Assembly (NCBI GenBank): GCA_951828515.1
Contig: OX639992.1
Location: 1 to 64,000 of the forward strand
Origin: an uncultured Poribacteria bacterium
Lineage (GTDB): Bacteria; Poribacteria; WGA-4E; WGA-3G
Direction of reading: 5' to 3'
Length of the DNA: 64,000 nt
The first letter of the stretch is position 1. The number at the start of each line of letters is the position of its first letter. Both the position numbers and the translations under genes were made by a program. Below the pieces are notes generated by a model, which worked only from the letters and a program-made list of their open reading frames with translations, was not told the DNA's origin and did no database searches. Positions 42,240-51,035 of this stretch are shown here, piece after piece.

Positions 42240-42863
42240 TTACTTGCGTTTAGAGGGTGCGTCCATCGCCGGATAGATTTCTATATCCGATCGCGTGATG
42301 AGTCCGCCGACGTAGAAAGTCAACCAGTCGCCGCAGCGTTCAATAGACATGTACTCGTCGTTATCACTGGCGTACTCGTGAAGCTCAACATCGAACTTCT
42401 CTTCCGCTTCAGGGTTCGTAAGGGTGAGCGTTGCGGGGACAACGTCCTGTCGGTTATATTCGACAGCGATGTCCTCACCCTCACTGTCAGGGTTTGGAAA
42501 ATAGAGGGTCATCGCATCCGGCAACGGATCGCCGAGTTCACATTCGTCGTCAATAATCCATCGGGAAATCTCATAGTCGTCCTTAGTTCCAGCGATATGA
42601 TCGACCCCGATAACGACTTCCTCCTCCGCGTCACGGACGTGATACATATAGCGGCGGAGACTGTCCCCTTCATATTTTTTCCGCGTGACCAGTTTGAAAG
42701 CGTGCGAAGTATCTCCCGTCTCCTCATAAGTGATGATGTCGGAGAGTTCGATCATACTGTCAAGCGGAATGTCAACCAACTCATGCCGCTCCGGTTTCTT
42801 GGGTTCAGCGTCTTTCCGTCTACCGAATAGGGATTTGCCATCTTTCCTACCAAATAGTGCCAT
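42240..42863 (-). CDS. hypothetical acidic protein
   Basis: 207 residues, strongly acidic, with a basic start (MALFGRKDGKSLFGRRKD). The body looks beta-rich (VDIPLDSMIELSDIITYEE, YMYHVRDAEEEVVIGVDHI, DWLTFYVGGLITRSDIEIYP). It has no signal peptide or membrane helix and I do not recognise the family. It begins seven bases after an RS-rich membrane protein gene, so the two are probably one operon and may act together at the membrane; a terminator follows directly. Confidence 0.75.
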   Translation of the reverse strand: MALFGRKDGKSLFGRRKDAEPKKPERHELVDIPLDSMIELSDIITYEETGDTSHAFKLVTRKKYEGDSLRRYMYHVRDAEEEVVIGVDHIAGTKDDYEISRWIIDDECELGDPLPDAMTLYFPNPDSEGEDIAVEYNRQDVVPATLTLTNPEAEEKFDVELHEYASDNDEYMSIERCGDWLTFYVGGLITRSDIEIYPAMDAPSKRK

Positions 42864-42870
42864 TTTTCAC

Positions 42871-43968
42871 CTAAAAGTAACCCTTGTTATACATCACTAA
42901 CACAATCACGCCAACAACGATCATACTTCCGAAGAGAAGGAAGAACCAAGTCGCCCCCGAGGTCTTATTCTCGACAACAACCGTTCGCGTGGCTGGCGGT
43001 GCGCGTGTTGTGGATGATGTCACCGTAGGCGTTTCCTCGGCAGCGGCAAGGAGTTCCGTTTTCAATGCCTCTTCATCTGGAAGCTCATCAACAGTGAAAA
43101 CTTCGGCATCTTCGCCATAAAATTTATCCGGATTTTCCTCAACGTAACTTGCCACATAGTTTTCATCCGGATTCGTCCCCGGATCTACGTAATTCGGGTT
43201 TGACTCAATACCTTGGCTCTCGTAATAGTCCCTATAATACTCGTATTCCGCCTGCTTTTTAGCGTCCCAATGGGATCGGTCGTAGCCTCGATGGTGGTAG
43301 TGCCACAGGTAACTATGGCGGATTGCATGGTTGTAATGGTCATGGAAATAGATTCCAAACATTAGGTTGTTAAACGCCATGGATGCCGCCAAGGGGTACA
43401 TTGAATATCCCATCATTGGGTAATAGCCACCGAAGTTATTGACGTTAATCGTTTGGCGCGCATCTCGGCGAGCGCGTGCTGTGTCCCGATTCGCTCTTCT
43501 GTTCTGGCGTTTTAAAGTCCGGTTTTCTGTTTTGAGCTGCCGAACTTGCTTCCGATTTTGCGCTTTCACCTGTCGCTGTTGGTTGCGCGTTGCGTTCCGA
43601 GTCGCAGTCGTGCTTCGATTTGTTGAGGTCGTTGCTTTTGCGCGGCTCGTCGCGGTCTGTCTCTGGCGTGCTGCGGTGCTGGTGCGTGTGCCGGTGCTAC
43701 TTGACGTGCGACTTCTGCTATAAGTGCTACCCGTACTGCGGGCTGTTCGTGTCGTAGTCCGAGGACTGCGGCTGCGAGTGCTACTATAGGTTCGCCTCGG
43801 TGTGGTACTTCGCCGACTCGTGCTACGGCTATAACTCCGGCTGCGACTGAAACTCCGTCCCCCCCGAAAACCACCCCCGCGACGGCTCTCTACGATATCG
43901 GGTGCGAAACTAAATAAAAAGACAACCAAAACCGCAAGGATTGAGAACTTTTGAAATTTACGTATCAC
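42871..43968 (-). CDS. RS-rich membrane protein of unknown function
   Basis: 365 residues from a GTG at 43968 preceded by AGGAGG; a longer frame to 44034 runs into the IS remnant. An N-terminal hydrophobic segment (FSILAVLVVFLFSFAP) acts as signal or anchor. Then comes a region of about 110 residues almost wholly of R, S, T and G (SRSRSYSRSTSRRSTTPRR), a basic helical stretch (QNRKQVRQLKTENRTLKRQN), a Tyr/His-rich block (YLWHYHHRGYDRSHWDAKK), an acidic part and a C-terminal membrane helix (WFFLLFGSMIVVGVIVLVMY). The basic part would lie outside or in the periplasm and could bind nucleic acid, teichoic-like polymers or envelope glycans. Function unknown; co-transcribed with the 207-residue gene. 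Confidence 0.75.
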   Translation of the reverse strand: MIRKFQKFSILAVLVVFLFSFAPDIVESRRGGGFRGGRSFSRSRSYSRSTSRRSTTPRRTYSSTRSRSPRTTTRTARSTGSTYSRSRTSSSTGTRTSTAARQRQTATSRAKATTSTNRSTTATRNATRNQQRQVKAQNRKQVRQLKTENRTLKRQNRRANRDTARARRDARQTINVNNFGGYYPMMGYSMYPLAASMAFNNLMFGIYFHDHYNHAIRHSYLWHYHHRGYDRSHWDAKKQAEYEYYRDYYESQGIESNPNYVDPGTNPDENYVASYVEENPDKFYGEDAEVFTVDELPDEEALKTELLAAAEETPTVTSSTTRAPPATRTVVVENKTSGATWFFLLFGSMIVVGVIVLVMYNKGYF

Positions 43969-43998
43969 CTTGATCCTCCTGTTCCTTTGAACCTGAGT

Positions 43999-44022
43999 AT
44001 TTCTATAAAACTCTATAGAAAT
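43999..44022. repeat. hairpin at the IS607 remnant's right side
   Basis: A 9-bp perfect stem ATTTCTATA / TATAGAAAT with a 6-base loop, 17 bases past the TnpB stop, between the IS remnant and the ribosome binding site of the RS-rich gene. Confidence 0.5.
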
Positions 44023-44038
44023 CTCGGTTTGCATCTAC

Positions 44039-44864
44039 CTAAGTAGATGGAGAAACCGTCAAAGCACGCGCGACGTTCTTGATGAATATCCCACGTGCGC
44101 CATTCAAATCCCTATCCATCCGATGACCTTCCGATGACTTGATAACCTTTGAACCACCAAGGTTCGTGATGATTTCGCCAGTCCAAGACACCGTCTTTGA
44201 AGTGTAAGCCTCACAGACATCAATCACTCGCACACCATATTCCAATGCCTTCTGCTTTAGGAATGCCTTGAATCTATAGTGAGAAAGCGTCAACATCTGC
44301 CGAACTGATTGCTTCCGCAACTTCCGCGTCCCTCGTTTTGTCATTTGCTTCGTCTCGAAAGTCGGTAGCAGAATGATGTCAAAGTTCGTCACGAGGAAGT
44401 GTGCGATCTTCTTATGAAGTTCATTGATGAGATTACGGATTTTGACTATGATTCTGTTCGCAGCTTTCCGCAAGGCACGCCGTAGCGGGCGTTTCTCTTG
44501 CGTCGCGCGTGAGTAGAGATTATCGCAGTGTTGACAAAGCCTTTGGATACGGTTGATACACTGCTGTCCTAACCAACCGAAGCAATCTTCAGCAAAAAAC
44601 GTCATGAAATCACGAACACCCGGGTCAAGTGCTACTATTCTACCGCTTGGTTTCTGAGTTTATCTCCTCGCAAGACGCGTTCCAGTAAGGTGATAAGTCC
44701 TTTGCGCTTGAAGTTGATACCACTTCCACAGTCTCTGATAATCTCTGCTTCGGGATAGTGGCTTTGGACCTATCTGACTTGCGAGTTAAGATCGTCTTTT
44801 GGTTTCCCTTTCCCGCTGACTCGACAATATCCAATGGTAGCAAGAGTTGTTTCTGTTTGAGCAT
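44039..44864 (-). pseudogene. TnpB (IS607-type) with internal deletion and frameshift
   Basis: The N-terminal piece (44640-44864) begins MLKQKQLLLPLDIVES and ends near SPYWNASCEEINSETK. The C-terminal piece has the RuvC-like motifs of this RNA-guided nuclease family: GRIVALDPGVRDF (first Asp, only in the shifted frame before 44605), NFDIILLPTFE (Glu) and EAYTSKTVSWTG followed by DRDLNGARGIF (last Asp). The part between, which normally carries the nucleic-acid recognition domains, is deleted and the two pieces are out of frame. It is therefore inactive. Confidence 0.8.
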
Positions 44865-44874
44865 CTATAAAACT

Positions 44875-45006
44875 TTAAACATCGTATCTACGATGCCCAC
44901 CTCCTGTTCTTATGCAGGTGATTTCCCCCACACGTTCCATTCTACGCAGATATTCCACTGTGATTCCGAGAGTTTGCGCCGTATCTCGTGGGGATTTATA
45001 TTTATT
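44875..45006 (-). pseudogene. N-terminal remnant of IS607-type serine recombinase TnpA
   Basis: The minus strand reads SPRDTAQTLGITVEYLRRME, VGEITCIRTGGGHRRYDV, then TAA. This is the MerR-like DNA-binding head of IS607 transposases (usual form: LGVTxxTLRRWExxGKI...RTPGGHRRY). The catalytic resolvase domain is missing; the remnant of tnpB follows directly, as tnpB does in intact IS607 elements. Confidence 0.75.
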
Positions 45007-45058
45007 TAGGATTAGAAGTGTTTAGGAATCTCTCCTTAGATTTTTTTGCTGGAAAAAC

Positions 45059-45087
45059 TTGACAAAAGACACTGAGTTTGTTAAAAT
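45059..45087 (+). promoter_or_regulatory. promoter of tRNA-Arg
   Basis: TTGACA (45059-45064), 17-base spacer, TAAAAT (45082-45087), 60 bases before the tRNA. Confidence 0.7.
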
Positions 45088-45147
45088 TAAGAATATATGT
45101 AAATCAGGTTCGGGTTCATTACTCAACCTTCCTGACTTAAGATTTAT

Positions 45148-45221
<74 letters not shown>

Positions 45222-45485
45222 TTCTTTTTTTCTAATGGACGTGCAAGCCACATCCTCACTGCGCGAAACCTTATATCCATCATTTTACAGAGTATGCTAA
45301 CATTAATCTAAAGAGTTGTCAAGAACTTTTGAACGAAAGAGTGTGTAAATATTTTGTCAAAACTTATACAAATGCCGCCCCTACGGGGCTTAGTTTTAGA
45401 GGCGAATGGCATTTCTACAGAGATGCCACCCCTACGGGGTTGAAGAAATAACAAAACTTTACACATCCTGAACGAAAGGAAACAC
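45222..45485. other. intergenic region with short palindromes
   Basis: Contains two related words, ATGCCGCCCCTACGGGGC and ATGCCACCCCTACGGGGT (about 45371 and 45424), similar to the interior of MITE-like element A. No gene is supported. Confidence 0.5.
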
Positions 45486-46370
45486 ATGGCACTTGACGTA
45501 CGCGACGCACGATTAACGGATTTGGTTGATCCGGATGCAGATGTTGTGCAAATAGCAACAGGATGCGAATTCACCGAGGGACCGCTCTGGCACGTGACAG
45601 AGCAGTTTCTGCTTTTTAGTGATATTCCGGCAAATAAGATGCGTAAATGGGATGCGAACGCTGGAATGACTGTTTTTCGCGAACCGTCTGGAAAGTCAAA
45701 CGGTTTAACCTACGATAAAGGCGGGCACCTCATCGCCTGTGAACACGCAAATCGACGCGTTTCGAGAACAACTGCCGACGGGCAAGTTATGACAATCGCA
45801 TCACACTATCAGGGAAAACGCCTGAACAGCCCGAATGATGTCGTCGTGAAATCCGATGGGAGTATATATTTCACCGACCCACCTTATGGGTTAAGCGCGG
45901 CTTACGGCGTTGAATCAGAGAAGGAACTCGACTTTCAAGGCGTCTACCGCCTCTCGCCAAACGGTGAAACACTGACCCTTCTCGTTGACGACTTTGACAG
46001 ACCGAACGGTATCTGCTTTTCACCAGATGAGTCTATCCTCTATATTAACGATACCGAACGGATGCATGTGCGTGCCTTTGATGTGCAACCCGACGGCACG
46101 ATCACAAACGGTCGCATCTTCGGTGAAGAGGAAGGGGATACCGGAAAACCGGACGGGATGAAAGCCGATACGGAGGGCAACGTTTATTTAACAGGTCCCG
46201 ATGGGATTTGGGTCTTCGCACCAGATGGCACACACCTCGGGATTATCCTCGTCCCTGAACGATCAGCGAACCTTGCCTGGGGTGGCGACGACTGGAAAAC
46301 TCTATTTATTACGGCAAGTACCTCCGTTTATCGTGTCGCATGCAAAACAGTAGGAGTCGCAGTCCCGTAG
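45486..46370 (+). CDS. SMP-30/gluconolactonase-family hydrolase
   Basis: 294 residues forming a six-bladed beta-propeller of the SMP-30/gluconolaconase/LRE type. Metal-binding residues are visible: Glu in CEFTEGPLWH, Asn in LNSPNDVVVKSDG, Asn in DRPNGICFSPDE and Asp in GKPDGMKADTEGNVY. Members hydrolyse sugar lactones such as gluconolactone, with Ca or Zn. No signal peptide, so cytoplasmic. CTGAACGAAAGGAAAC precedes the ATG. It is the first gene of a plus-strand run into dut and thyA, but its role is metabolic and probably unrelated to them. Confidence 0.88.
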   Translation: MALDVRDARLTDLVDPDADVVQIATGCEFTEGPLWHVTEQFLLFSDIPANKMRKWDANAGMTVFREPSGKSNGLTYDKGGHLIACEHANRRVSRTTADGQVMTIASHYQGKRLNSPNDVVVKSDGSIYFTDPPYGLSAAYGVESEKELDFQGVYRLSPNGETLTLLVDDFDRPNGICFSPDESILYINDTERMHVRAFDVQPDGTITNGRIFGEEEGDTGKPDGMKADTEGNVYLTGPDGIWVFAPDGTHLGIILVPERSANLAWGGDDWKTLFITASTSVYRVACKTVGVAVP

Positions 46371-46375
46371 CACCT

Positions 46376-46807
46376 ATGAAAATTAATATCAAACGCATTG
46401 ACAAGACGCTTCCGTTGCCGAAATATGAAACCGCCGGTTCCGTCGGCTTCGATCTGATTTGCCGAGAATCCGCAGAGATTGCCCCTCAGTCCATCGTCCT
46501 CATCCCAGCGAACATTATCGTTGAAACACCCCCCGGTTATATGTTAATGATATGTTTGCGAAGTAGTACACCGCGCAAATTCGGCTTGATGATGCCACAA
46601 GGCGTAGGCATTATTGACAACGATTATTGTGGTGAAGCGGACGAACTGAAAATCCAAGTCTACAACTTCACAGACAGCGTTGTTAACGTCGAAAGAGGCA
46701 GTCGCATTGCACAAGCCATTTTCGTGCGTGTAGACACACCAGAATGGAATGAGGTCGAACAGATGTCTGCTGCTTCCCGAGGTGGATTCGGCAGCACAGA
46801 TCGGTAG
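46376..46807 (+). CDS. dut: dUTP diphosphatase
   Basis: 143 residues from ATG 46376, five bases past the previous stop. All five dUTPase motifs are recognisable: AGSVGFDL (1), RSSTPRKFGL (2), GVGIIDNDYCGE with the catalytic Asp (3), RGSRIAQAIF (4) and RGGFGSTDR (5). The homotrimeric enzyme converts dUTP to dUMP, the substrate of the thymidylate synthase encoded next. An upstream frame to 46340 overlaps the previous gene and is not needed. Confidence 0.93.
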   Translation: MKINIKRIDKTLPLPKYETAGSVGFDLICRESAEIAPQSIVLIPANIIVETPPGYMLMICLRSSTPRKFGLMMPQGVGIIDNDYCGEADELKIQVYNFTDSVVNVERGSRIAQAIFVRVDTPEWNEVEQMSAASRGGFGSTDR

Positions 46808-46876
46808 ATATGGAACAGGATATAGCAACGATTTTGAGAGGTTCGATCTGAAGTAGGTCGCCACATAGAGGTAACC

Positions 46877-47674
46877 ATGGAACAGTATATAGAAGGGCTC
46901 CGACAAGTATTCGATACCGGCACTAACCGTGAGGGCAGAAACGGTGCCACTCGTGCATTCTTCGGCATGCAAATGAGATTCAACATGGAAGATGGGTTTC
47001 CTGCCGTAACCACCAAAAAGCTTGCTTTTCGGTCAATGAAGGCTGAACTTTTAGGTTTCTTGCGAGGCTACGATCATGTCGATCAGTTTCAAAAACTCGG
47101 CACGCAGATTTGGAACGCAAATGCTGAGGCGTGGGGACGTAAGGGTTCTCTCGGACGGATATATGGTGTCCAATGGCGACGGTGGGAAACAGAAAACGGT
47201 ACGATAGACCAATTAGGTGATGTCATCAAACAGATCCAAGACAACCCATATAGCCGTAGACATGTTGTTTCGGCATGGAATGCCGCAGAATTAGATCAGA
47301 TGGCATTGGAGCCGTGTCATGTGTTATACCAATTTTTTGTAGCCGATGGCACATTGTCGATGCAGACGTATCTACGGAGCTGTGATATGTTCTTGGGTGT
47401 TCCGTTCAATATTGCCTCTTACTCGCTCCTTCTGCACATGGTCGCTCAGGTGACAGGGTTAACACCGAGTGAATTTGTTCTTACTTTAGGCGATGCACAC
47501 ATCTATCACGAACACCTTGAAGCCGTCCAAACCCAATTAAAGCGGGAACCTTACCCACTCCCACAACTCGAACTCAATCCGAAAATCAAGTCAATTGACG
47601 CTTTCAAGATGCAACACATTCAATTGGTAGACTACCAACACCACGAGACTATTTACGCGCCTATGATTGTTTAG
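46877..47674 (+). CDS. thyA: thymidylate synthase
   Basis: 265 residues, normal length for ThyA. Catalytic C147 in LEPCHVLYQF; dUMP phosphate-binding Arg pair in NPYSRRHVVSAWN; folate-binding end YQHHETIYAPMIV. It makes dTMP from dUMP with methylene-tetrahydrofolate, giving dihydrofolate that FolA (three genes on) reduces. The dut-thyA-folA grouping is functionally coherent. A GAGGTAACC site precedes the ATG. Confidence 0.96.
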   Translation: MEQYIEGLRQVFDTGTNREGRNGATRAFFGMQMRFNMEDGFPAVTTKKLAFRSMKAELLGFLRGYDHVDQFQKLGTQIWNANAEAWGRKGSLGRIYGVQWRRWETENGTIDQLGDVIKQIQDNPYSRRHVVSAWNAAELDQMALEPCHVLYQFFVADGTLSMQTYLRSCDMFLGVPFNIASYSLLLHMVAQVTGLTPSEFVLTLGDAHIYHEHLEAVQTQLKREPYPLPQLELNPKIKSIDAFKMQHIQLVDYQHHETIYAPMIV

Positions 47675-47710
47675 AATCCTTGAGGCATAACGCTACAAAG
47701 GAGGTTACCG

Positions 47711-47827
47711 ATGAAAGTGCAGATAGTTTTGATAAGTCTCAAAGGGGATAAGCAGGTTGGACGCACTTGCAATTTTTCATATCATGGTTCATCCGACGAT
47801 GGAAACTACCTCAGAGGTTCCATTTAA
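47711..47827 (+). CDS. possible small or frameshifted gene after thyA
   Basis: A 38-codon frame (MKVQIVLISLKGDKQVGR...) preceded by AAGGAGG. A second overlapping frame continues from about 47784 (HPTMETTSEVPFKTHIMWKW, stop at about 47885), so the two may be halves of one gene broken by a frameshift. Family not recognised. Confidence 0.3.
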   Translation: MKVQIVLISLKGDKQVGRTCNFSYHGSSDDGNYLRGSI

Positions 47828-47902
47828 GACGCATATCATGTGGAAGTGGATTGACGGGAAATCTACCGGACCTGGGGGAACATAAGGTAATTTAAGGAGA
47901 CC

Positions 47903-48406
47903 ATGAAACAGAAAAAGCAAAATCAAGACAATTTCGACCCCTCTCAACAAAACGGCAATTCCTCAGTTTCAGACGAACTTACGCTGGCAGAGGAAGCGAC
48001 ATTTCTCATCCAACTTATTTTCGAGGAATTTGAAGAGATTATAATCAATTACCCTCATCACGCCGCCTACTGCCTTGCATCGATTACCCGTTTAGTACAC
48101 ACAACCGAAAATCTTTCCGAATTCGCACGGCGGTTAGGAATGTGGTTGTGGATAGAAGTCCTCGCCTTTCAAACTGAAGAACCTCTGGATCTCATGGAAT
48201 TCGTCGAACAATTTGAAATCGAGCAAGAGTCCATCCAGAGCGGAATTGACGAGCTTGTAAATGTAGAAGAGTTCGAGATTGAATGGGAACGCGAAGGGCA
48301 AATCAAACTCGTACCTCGTATGTTAAAAGAGACAGTGCTCCATTTTGCAGAACAGGTTTTGAGCGGAATAGAGGCAGGAGAACAAGAAGAAGGAGTACGA
48401 TCTTAG
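47903..48406 (+). CDS. hypothetical acidic helical protein
   Basis: 167 residues with an AAGGAG site before ATG. A polar N-terminus is followed by acidic helices (LAEEATFLIQLIFEEFEEII, LVHTTENLSEFARRLGMWLW). No motif, signal peptide or membrane segment is seen and I do not recognise the family. It sits between thyA and folA, and its stop lies two bases before the folA start, so it is co-translated with folA. Confidence 0.75.
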   Translation: MKQKKQNQDNFDPSQQNGNSSVSDELTLAEEATFLIQLIFEEFEEIIINYPHHAAYCLASITRLVHTTENLSEFARRLGMWLWIEVLAFQTEEPLDLMEFVEQFEIEQESIQSGIDELVNVEEFEIEWEREGQIKLVPRMLKETVLHFAEQVLSGIEAGEQEEGVRS

Positions 48407-48408
48407 AA

Positions 48409-48897
48409 ATGATAGTTTCAATGATTGCCGCGATGGATAAAAATCGGCTGATTGGTAATGGACCAGACATCCCATGGCAAATGCCAGTCGATCGACGGCA
48501 CTTCCGTGATATGACAATTGGCAAACCCGTCGTTATGGGACGTAAAACCTTTGAAACGCTTAAACGTCCGCTGGGCAAGCGACGGAATATCATTCTCACA
48601 CGAAACAGGACTTATGAAGCACCGAAAGGGTGCATTGTCGCACATTCGGTAGAAGATATTCTTCAACTTTGTGAAGGAACAGAGGAACTCATGATATGCG
48701 GCGGCGCACCTATCTACGAAGCCTTCTTACCCCATGCCAACCGACTCTACCTCACGCGGATCCACGCAACATTCAAAGGCGATGTCTATTTTCCTGCGTT
48801 CGATACCGAAGCGTGGCAAGAAGTCAAACGGATTGATGGTGAACCCGACGAGAAAAACCCTTATCCTTATAGTTTTGTGTTTTTAGAAAGAAAATAG
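48409..48897 (+). CDS. folA: dihydrofolate reductase
   Basis: 162 residues from ATG 48409. Typical opening VSMIAAMDKNRLIGNGPDIP and WQMPVDRRHFRDMT, with the catalytic acidic residue of this region as Asp (PVDRRHF); NADPH-binding VVMGRKTFETL, then IILTRN and ELMICGGAPIYE; end YSFVFLERK. It regenerates tetrahydrofolate after thymidylate synthesis. AAGGAG is upstream at somewhat long spacing. Confidence 0.95.
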   Translation: MIVSMIAAMDKNRLIGNGPDIPWQMPVDRRHFRDMTIGKPVVMGRKTFETLKRPLGKRRNIILTRNRTYEAPKGCIVAHSVEDILQLCEGTEELMICGGAPIYEAFLPHANRLYLTRIHATFKGDVYFPAFDTEAWQEVKRIDGEPDEKNPYPYSFVFLERK

Positions 48898-48907
48898 GAG
48901 CAGCCCC

Positions 48908-49540
48908 GTGCTTAATTTGTGTATGCTTTCCGGTTCTTTTGAGTACGACTCCGAGGAATCTTTGACAATCTTCAAAACGTTCGTTGAAAGACACTATCCG
49001 ATCCACGCGAATTTACTTGTCTACAATTCAGAGGATCACGATCCTTCATTAGCCGCACTGGACGATGCAGATGCGCTGTTGGTTTTCACACGCCGTCTCA
49101 ATACAGAGGGCGCATCACTGAGGCAATTTCAAGCGTATTGCGAACAAGGCAAGCCTCTCGTTGGTGTCAGGACAGCCAGCCACGCTTATCAAAACTGGTT
49201 GGAATTCGATAAAACTGTGCTCGGAGGTGACTATCAAGGTCATTACGGGGACGGTCCCGACACTCGCGTGGAATTGATTGCTACAGAACACCCTATCCTG
49301 AACGGCATTCCAACGTTTGACTGTTATGGCAGCCTTTACAAAAACCCATCACTTCGCGACGATGCCTCTCTACTGCTGATGGGACATACGGATGAACATT
49401 CAGAGCCTGTAGCATGGACGCGTTTGCATAATGGTGGACGTATCTGTTATACTTCATTAGGGCACCAGAAAGATTTTGAAGTAGAACCCTTTTTGCGATT
49501 CCTCGCACAGAGTATCTTGTGGGTAGCGGAACAGATATAG
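48908..49540 (+). CDS. ThuA-like domain protein
   Basis: 210 residues from a GTG at 48908 (AGGAGC upstream). Glutamine-amidotransferase-like fold of the ThuA family: LCMLSGSFEYDSEESL, DADALLVFTRR, GKPLVGVRTASHAYQNW, then the usual VLGGDYQGHYGDGP and HPILNGIPTF, and GRICYTSLGHQKDFE. ThuA-type domains are linked to carbohydrate use (trehalose or sucrose derivatives), without a settled activity. Followed after 26 bases by nagA, another sugar gene, so both may serve amino-sugar or glycan degradation. Confidence 0.85.
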   Translation: MLNLCMLSGSFEYDSEESLTIFKTFVERHYPIHANLLVYNSEDHDPSLAALDDADALLVFTRRLNTEGASLRQFQAYCEQGKPLVGVRTASHAYQNWLEFDKTVLGGDYQGHYGDGPDTRVELIATEHPILNGIPTFDCYGSLYKNPSLRDDASLLLMGHTDEHSEPVAWTRLHNGGRICYTSLGHQKDFEVEPFLRFLAQSILWVAEQI

Positions 49541-49566
49541 GGAAAAATTCAGGGCATTTTGGAGAC

Positions 49567-50826
49567 ATGGAAACACTTACAATTGTGAATGGCGACATCT
49601 ACACCCCAACGCACTATGGACATGGGAGTATCGTCATTCAAAACGACAAAATTTCAACGCTAACATCAGAGACACTACAACCATCAGGAGAGACTATCAA
49701 TGCCTCTGGATGCCTTGTCATTCCTGGGCTGATTGACGGATTGGTGCACGGTGGTGGTGGCTATGGCACCATGACAGGCGACGTTGAAGATGTTGCGGCA
49801 ATTGCGCGAGCACATGCGCGTAGCGGTGTCACCTCATTGGTATTAGGAATCTCCTCAGGGAGCATGGCGCAAATCAACAGTGCTTTAACGGCTATTGCAC
49901 ACGTCGTCGACGAACCGGTCACAGACGGTTCTCGGATTTTAGGGTCGTACGTGGAAGGAAAATTCGGGAGTCTCACTAAAAACGGTGCGCAGAACGCGAA
50001 ATACATTACACCGCCGAACTTTGAAGAATTCCATGCGATGTGGGCGGCTTCCGATGGCACGTTAAAGGTGATTTCCGTCGCCCCAGAAAACGATGAAGAT
50101 TTGCAGTTTATCAAGCATCTTGCGACCTTTAGAACAGATGCCTATAATAACATCGTTATCGCGATGGGACATACCAATGCGACATATCAACAAGCAATGG
50201 ATGCCATTGACGCAGGCGTGACACGCGCCACCCATACTTACAACGGTATGAGCGGGATGCACCATCGTACACTCGGTGCACTTGAAGCAGTCTTCTCCCA
50301 CCCGGACATCCATGCTGAACTCATCGTCGACGAACATCATGTCCACCCTTTCTGGGGAAATAGCCTCATCCAACAAAAAGGGATTCACACTGTTGGGTTA
50401 ATTACAGACTGTACAGAACTTGCAGGTGTCCCTGCGGAAGACTGGCAAACTGCGGCAACTTATGTACCCGAACTTGATGCGTATCGCCTCAATGAAGATG
50501 CGATCTCTGACCACGACACGGCTTTTGAAGCCAATAGTACCGAGAAATATGTCCGCGATGGGGCGATGTGGTTGGATGTAGGAAAGCCTACCGAACGCCT
50601 TGCGGGTGCAACAATTACACTTATGGATGGCATCCGTAACGTCATCAACTGGGGATATTCTTTGGAAGATACCTTAACAATGGCTACTTTAACACCAGCA
50701 GAAAATTTAGGCGTTGCCGATTCGGTGGGTTCAATTGCCCCCGGTAAAACAGCAAATCTCGTTATCGTGGATGAAAATTTGAGCGTTCAAACAGTGATTT
50801 TAGGCGGAAAATTGCTAAAAAAGTAG
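49567..50826 (+). CDS. nagA: N-acetylglucosamine-6-phosphate deacetylase
   Basis: 419 residues from ATG 49567 (GGAG two bases before; an in-frame GTG at 49519 overlaps the previous gene). Amidohydrolase fold: VIPGLIDGLVHGGGG, VEGKFGSLTKNGAQ (metal-binding Glu; usual EGPF is EGKF), IAMGHTNATYQQAMDAID, ATHTYNGMSGMHHR (metal His), LIVDEHHVHP and the catalytic Asp in LITDCTELAG. It removes acetate from GlcNAc-6-phosphate, feeding amino sugar into glycolysis. Residue changes at EGPF and the usual HLFNAM motif (here HTYNGM) mean a related deacetylase substrate is possible. Confidence 0.88.
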   Translation: METLTIVNGDIYTPTHYGHGSIVIQNDKISTLTSETLQPSGETINASGCLVIPGLIDGLVHGGGGYGTMTGDVEDVAAIARAHARSGVTSLVLGISSGSMAQINSALTAIAHVVDEPVTDGSRILGSYVEGKFGSLTKNGAQNAKYITPPNFEEFHAMWAASDGTLKVISVAPENDEDLQFIKHLATFRTDAYNNIVIAMGHTNATYQQAMDAIDAGVTRATHTYNGMSGMHHRTLGALEAVFSHPDIHAELIVDEHHVHPFWGNSLIQQKGIHTVGLITDCTELAGVPAEDWQTAATYVPELDAYRLNEDAISDHDTAFEANSTEKYVRDGAMWLDVGKPTERLAGATITLMDGIRNVINWGYSLEDTLTMATLTPAENLGVADSVGSIAPGKTANLVIVDENLSVQTVILGGKLLKK

Positions 50827-50873
50827 AAAATTCGTAGAATTTCAATTTTTTTGCGTTCTTTTTCAAAAAAAAT

Positions 50874-50902
50874 TTGACATCGCCTAATTTATTGTGTATA
50901 AT
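50874..50902 (+). promoter_or_regulatory. consensus promoter of the str operon
   Basis: A perfect TTGACA (50874-50879), exactly 17 bases, and a perfect TATAAT (50897-50902). The expected start is near 50909, giving a leader of about 165 bases before rpsL. Confidence 0.85.
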
Positions 50903-50908
50903 ATTAGT

Positions 50909-51035
50909 TTTGGAAACCCTAAATCAATCTTTTTTAGAAGCGGGGGCAATCATCCGAAAAACATTCTAACGTCGTACCTAAATTCAACGTTAATGTGTTG
51001 AGATTGTGATGCCCCGCGCGGGGCTTTTTATTTTT
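50909..51035 (+). promoter_or_regulatory. structured leader of rpsL, candidate attenuator or small RNA
   Basis: Between the consensus promoter and rpsL lies a leader with a TAACGT/ACGTTA hairpin (50967-50992) and an intrinsic terminator (51011-51035). GCGGGGGCAATCATC at about 50940 is partly complementary to GATTGTGATGCCCCGC at about 51003-51018, so a structure that competes with the terminator is possible. Confidence 0.5.
51011..51035 (+). terminator. intrinsic terminator inside the rpsL leader
   Basis: GCCCCGCGCGGGGC (51011-51024), self-complementary, followed by TTTTTATTTTT. It lies downstream of the str promoter and 38 bases before rpsL, so either it attenuates the operon or it ends a short RNA; it would also stop read-through from nagA. 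Confidence 0.8.

Noticed and set aside
43439-43874. Frames of about 100 codons on both strands in the RS-rich gene
   Set aside because: Low-complexity Arg/Ser codons leave the other frames open; no initiation signals or known domains.
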